Shown here one piece after another: positions 4,861-5,753 of a stretch of 5,753 nt of DNA. The notes under the pieces were generated by a model, which was not told where the DNA came from, ran no database searches, and worked only from the letters and a program-made list of their open reading frames with translations. Within the stretch, counting starts at the first letter, position 1; every line of letters begins with the position of its first letter. The translations under genes were made by a program, and so were the position numbers. Source of the DNA: an uncultured Gammaproteobacteria bacterium (GTDB lineage Bacteria; Pseudomonadota; Gammaproteobacteria; PS1; Pseudothioglobaceae); NCBI GenBank assembly GCA_929200175.1, contig CAKMYR010000081.1:1-5753 (forward strand), given 5' to 3'.

Positions 4861-5753
4861 TTGACAGATAATTACAAAAAAGGACTTTTTTTAGCCCTTA
4901 CTGCTACGTTTTTAATGAGTTTTTTCCCTTTGGCTTTTAGAGAGCTGGGAAAACTTCATGAGGCTTTGCTGTGTGTATTAGCCCTATTTCTTGTTTCTTT
5001 TCTTTTTTCTTCGATTCCAATGATAATAAAACCATCGCGTTTTCGTTTGAATAAAAAAAGTTATTTTTTTGTGATTGCAATAGGTTTATTTTCTGTTGTT
5101 GGTAACTGGTCATATATGCAATCTTTACAGATGCTTGATCCAGCGATTTCATCGACAATTCAACGTGTGGAATTAATCTTTGCTGCCATTTTAGGAGCAT
5201 TATTTCTTGCAGAAAAAATCACATTTCATATTATCATAGCAATCGCTTTTTCATTAATAGGTTTGTTTTTCCTACAAGGAGCAGTATTTAGTATTAATGA
5301 TTTTTTGCTCGAAGCAATTGCGATAACTTTGCTTTCTGCTTGGTCTTTTGCTTGTATGTTACTTTTTTCTAAACTAGCAATGCGATACATTAGCGTGTTT
5401 ACGATGAACTTTTATCGTTTATTATTCATCGCTGTATTTCTATCTATCTCATTGAATTTATTTAATAAATTGTCTGAATTAAGTTTATTTGCTTGGTTAT
5501 TAGTAGCAATTTCAGCATTATGCGGCCCAGTAGGAGCACGTTTTTTCATTACCAGTTCATTACAATATATTTCTATGTCAACAGCATTACTTTATACAAT
5601 GTTGGCACCCGTACTAGCATTTTACTGGCAATGGCTTCTCTTTGATTTAATATTTAATTTAACTGAAATTTTAGGAGCAGGATTAATTCTAACTGGAGTA
5701 CTCTTTACAATATTACGCGAACAAACCAAAAAATTGCCTGAAAAAAATATCAA
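4861..5753 (+). CDS. EamA/DMT-superfamily transporter (3' end beyond window, TTG start)
   Basis: This inner-membrane permease of the drug/metabolite transporter superfamily is open to the window end (297 codons plus two bases) and probably near its natural C-terminus, since the last residues are charged and hydrophilic (REQTKKLPEK). It shows two EamA repeats of about five helices each. In repeat 1, KKGLFLALTATFLMSFFPLAF (from residue 6) is helix 1, and A95-x-S97 through FLAEK (115-119) is the family's conserved helix-4/loop region. Repeat 2 starts near LLSAWSFACMLLF and ends with STALLYTMLAPVLAFYW and LGAGLILTGVLF. Family members export amino acids or other metabolites; the substrate cannot be told. 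After an in-frame stop at 4843 there is no ATG before 4915, which would cut into helix 1. TTG at 4861, seven codons before helix 1, is therefore the best start, although its Shine-Dalgarno is poor. It lies 22 bp after ald in the same direction, so the two may share a transcript. Confidence 0.92.
   Translation, partial: MTDNYKKGLFLALTATFLMSFFPLAFRELGKLHEALLCVLALFLVSFLFSSIPMIIKPSRFRLNKKSYFFVIAIGLFSVVGNWSYMQSLQMLDPAISSTIQRVELIFAAILGALFLAEKITFHIIIAIAFSLIGLFFLQGAVFSINDFLLEAIAITLLSAWSFACMLLFSKLAMRYISVFTMNFYRLLFIAVFLSISLNLFNKLSELSLFAWLLVAISALCGPVGARFFITSSLQYISMSTALLYTMLAPVLAFYWQWLLFDLIFNLTEILGAGLILTGVLFTILREQTKKLPEKNI

Noticed and set aside
4861..4866. Perfect TTGACA as a -35 promoter box
   Set aside because: No -10-like sequence lies 16-18 bp downstream, and the bases coincide with the likely TTG start of the transporter.
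4937..5200. Minus-strand open frame of 87 codons
   Set aside because: It is antisense to the EamA-type transporter, whose + strand frame has clear membrane helices and family motifs.

Overview
The window is AT-rich bacterial DNA. All nine protein-coding genes and one tRNA lie on the + strand. MetH, a YhfA-type OsmC protein, TrpC and a tRNA-Ser(GCU) with encoded CCA together suggest a gammaproteobacterium with a low-GC genome. A free-living or symbiotic sulfur-oxidiser relative (SUP05/Thioglobus-like) is one possibility. That placement is inference only, because no marker gene here settles it.

Layout. (1) Bases 1-608 hold the 3' end of metH, the AdoMet-binding reactivation domain of cobalamin-dependent methionine synthase. 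(2) Bases 729-2503 hold a tight run of four genes, probably one transcript: trpC, an OsmC/YhfA-like gene joined to it by an ATGA stop/start overlap, a 78-residue membrane protein, and a 134-residue exported protein of unknown function. A fair promoter (TTGAAT-17-TATAAA) lies just upstream of trpC. (3) Bases 2545-2634 encode tRNA-Ser(GCU). (4) Bases 2799-3395 encode a LysE/RhtB-family amino-acid exporter. (5) Bases 3396-3731 have no intact gene. They contain a start-less open stretch on the minus strand and, next to the following gene, a 12-bp perfect inverted repeat lying over a candidate promoter. (6) Bases 3732-4838 encode a complete alanine dehydrogenase with all catalytic residues. (7) From 4861 to the window end runs an EamA/DMT-family transporter that appears to start at TTG and is cut off by the window edge.

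Functionally this is mostly amino-acid metabolism and transport: methionine regeneration, one tryptophan step, alanine/pyruvate interconversion, and two transporters of families that often export amino acids or metabolites. trpC stands here without other trp genes. I see no defence system, CRISPR array, insertion sequence or other exotic system. The points worth a second look are the two uncharacterised envelope proteins behind trpC-yhfA, the operator-like repeat in front of ald, the TTG start of the transporter, and the possible gene remnant in the 3396-3731 gap.
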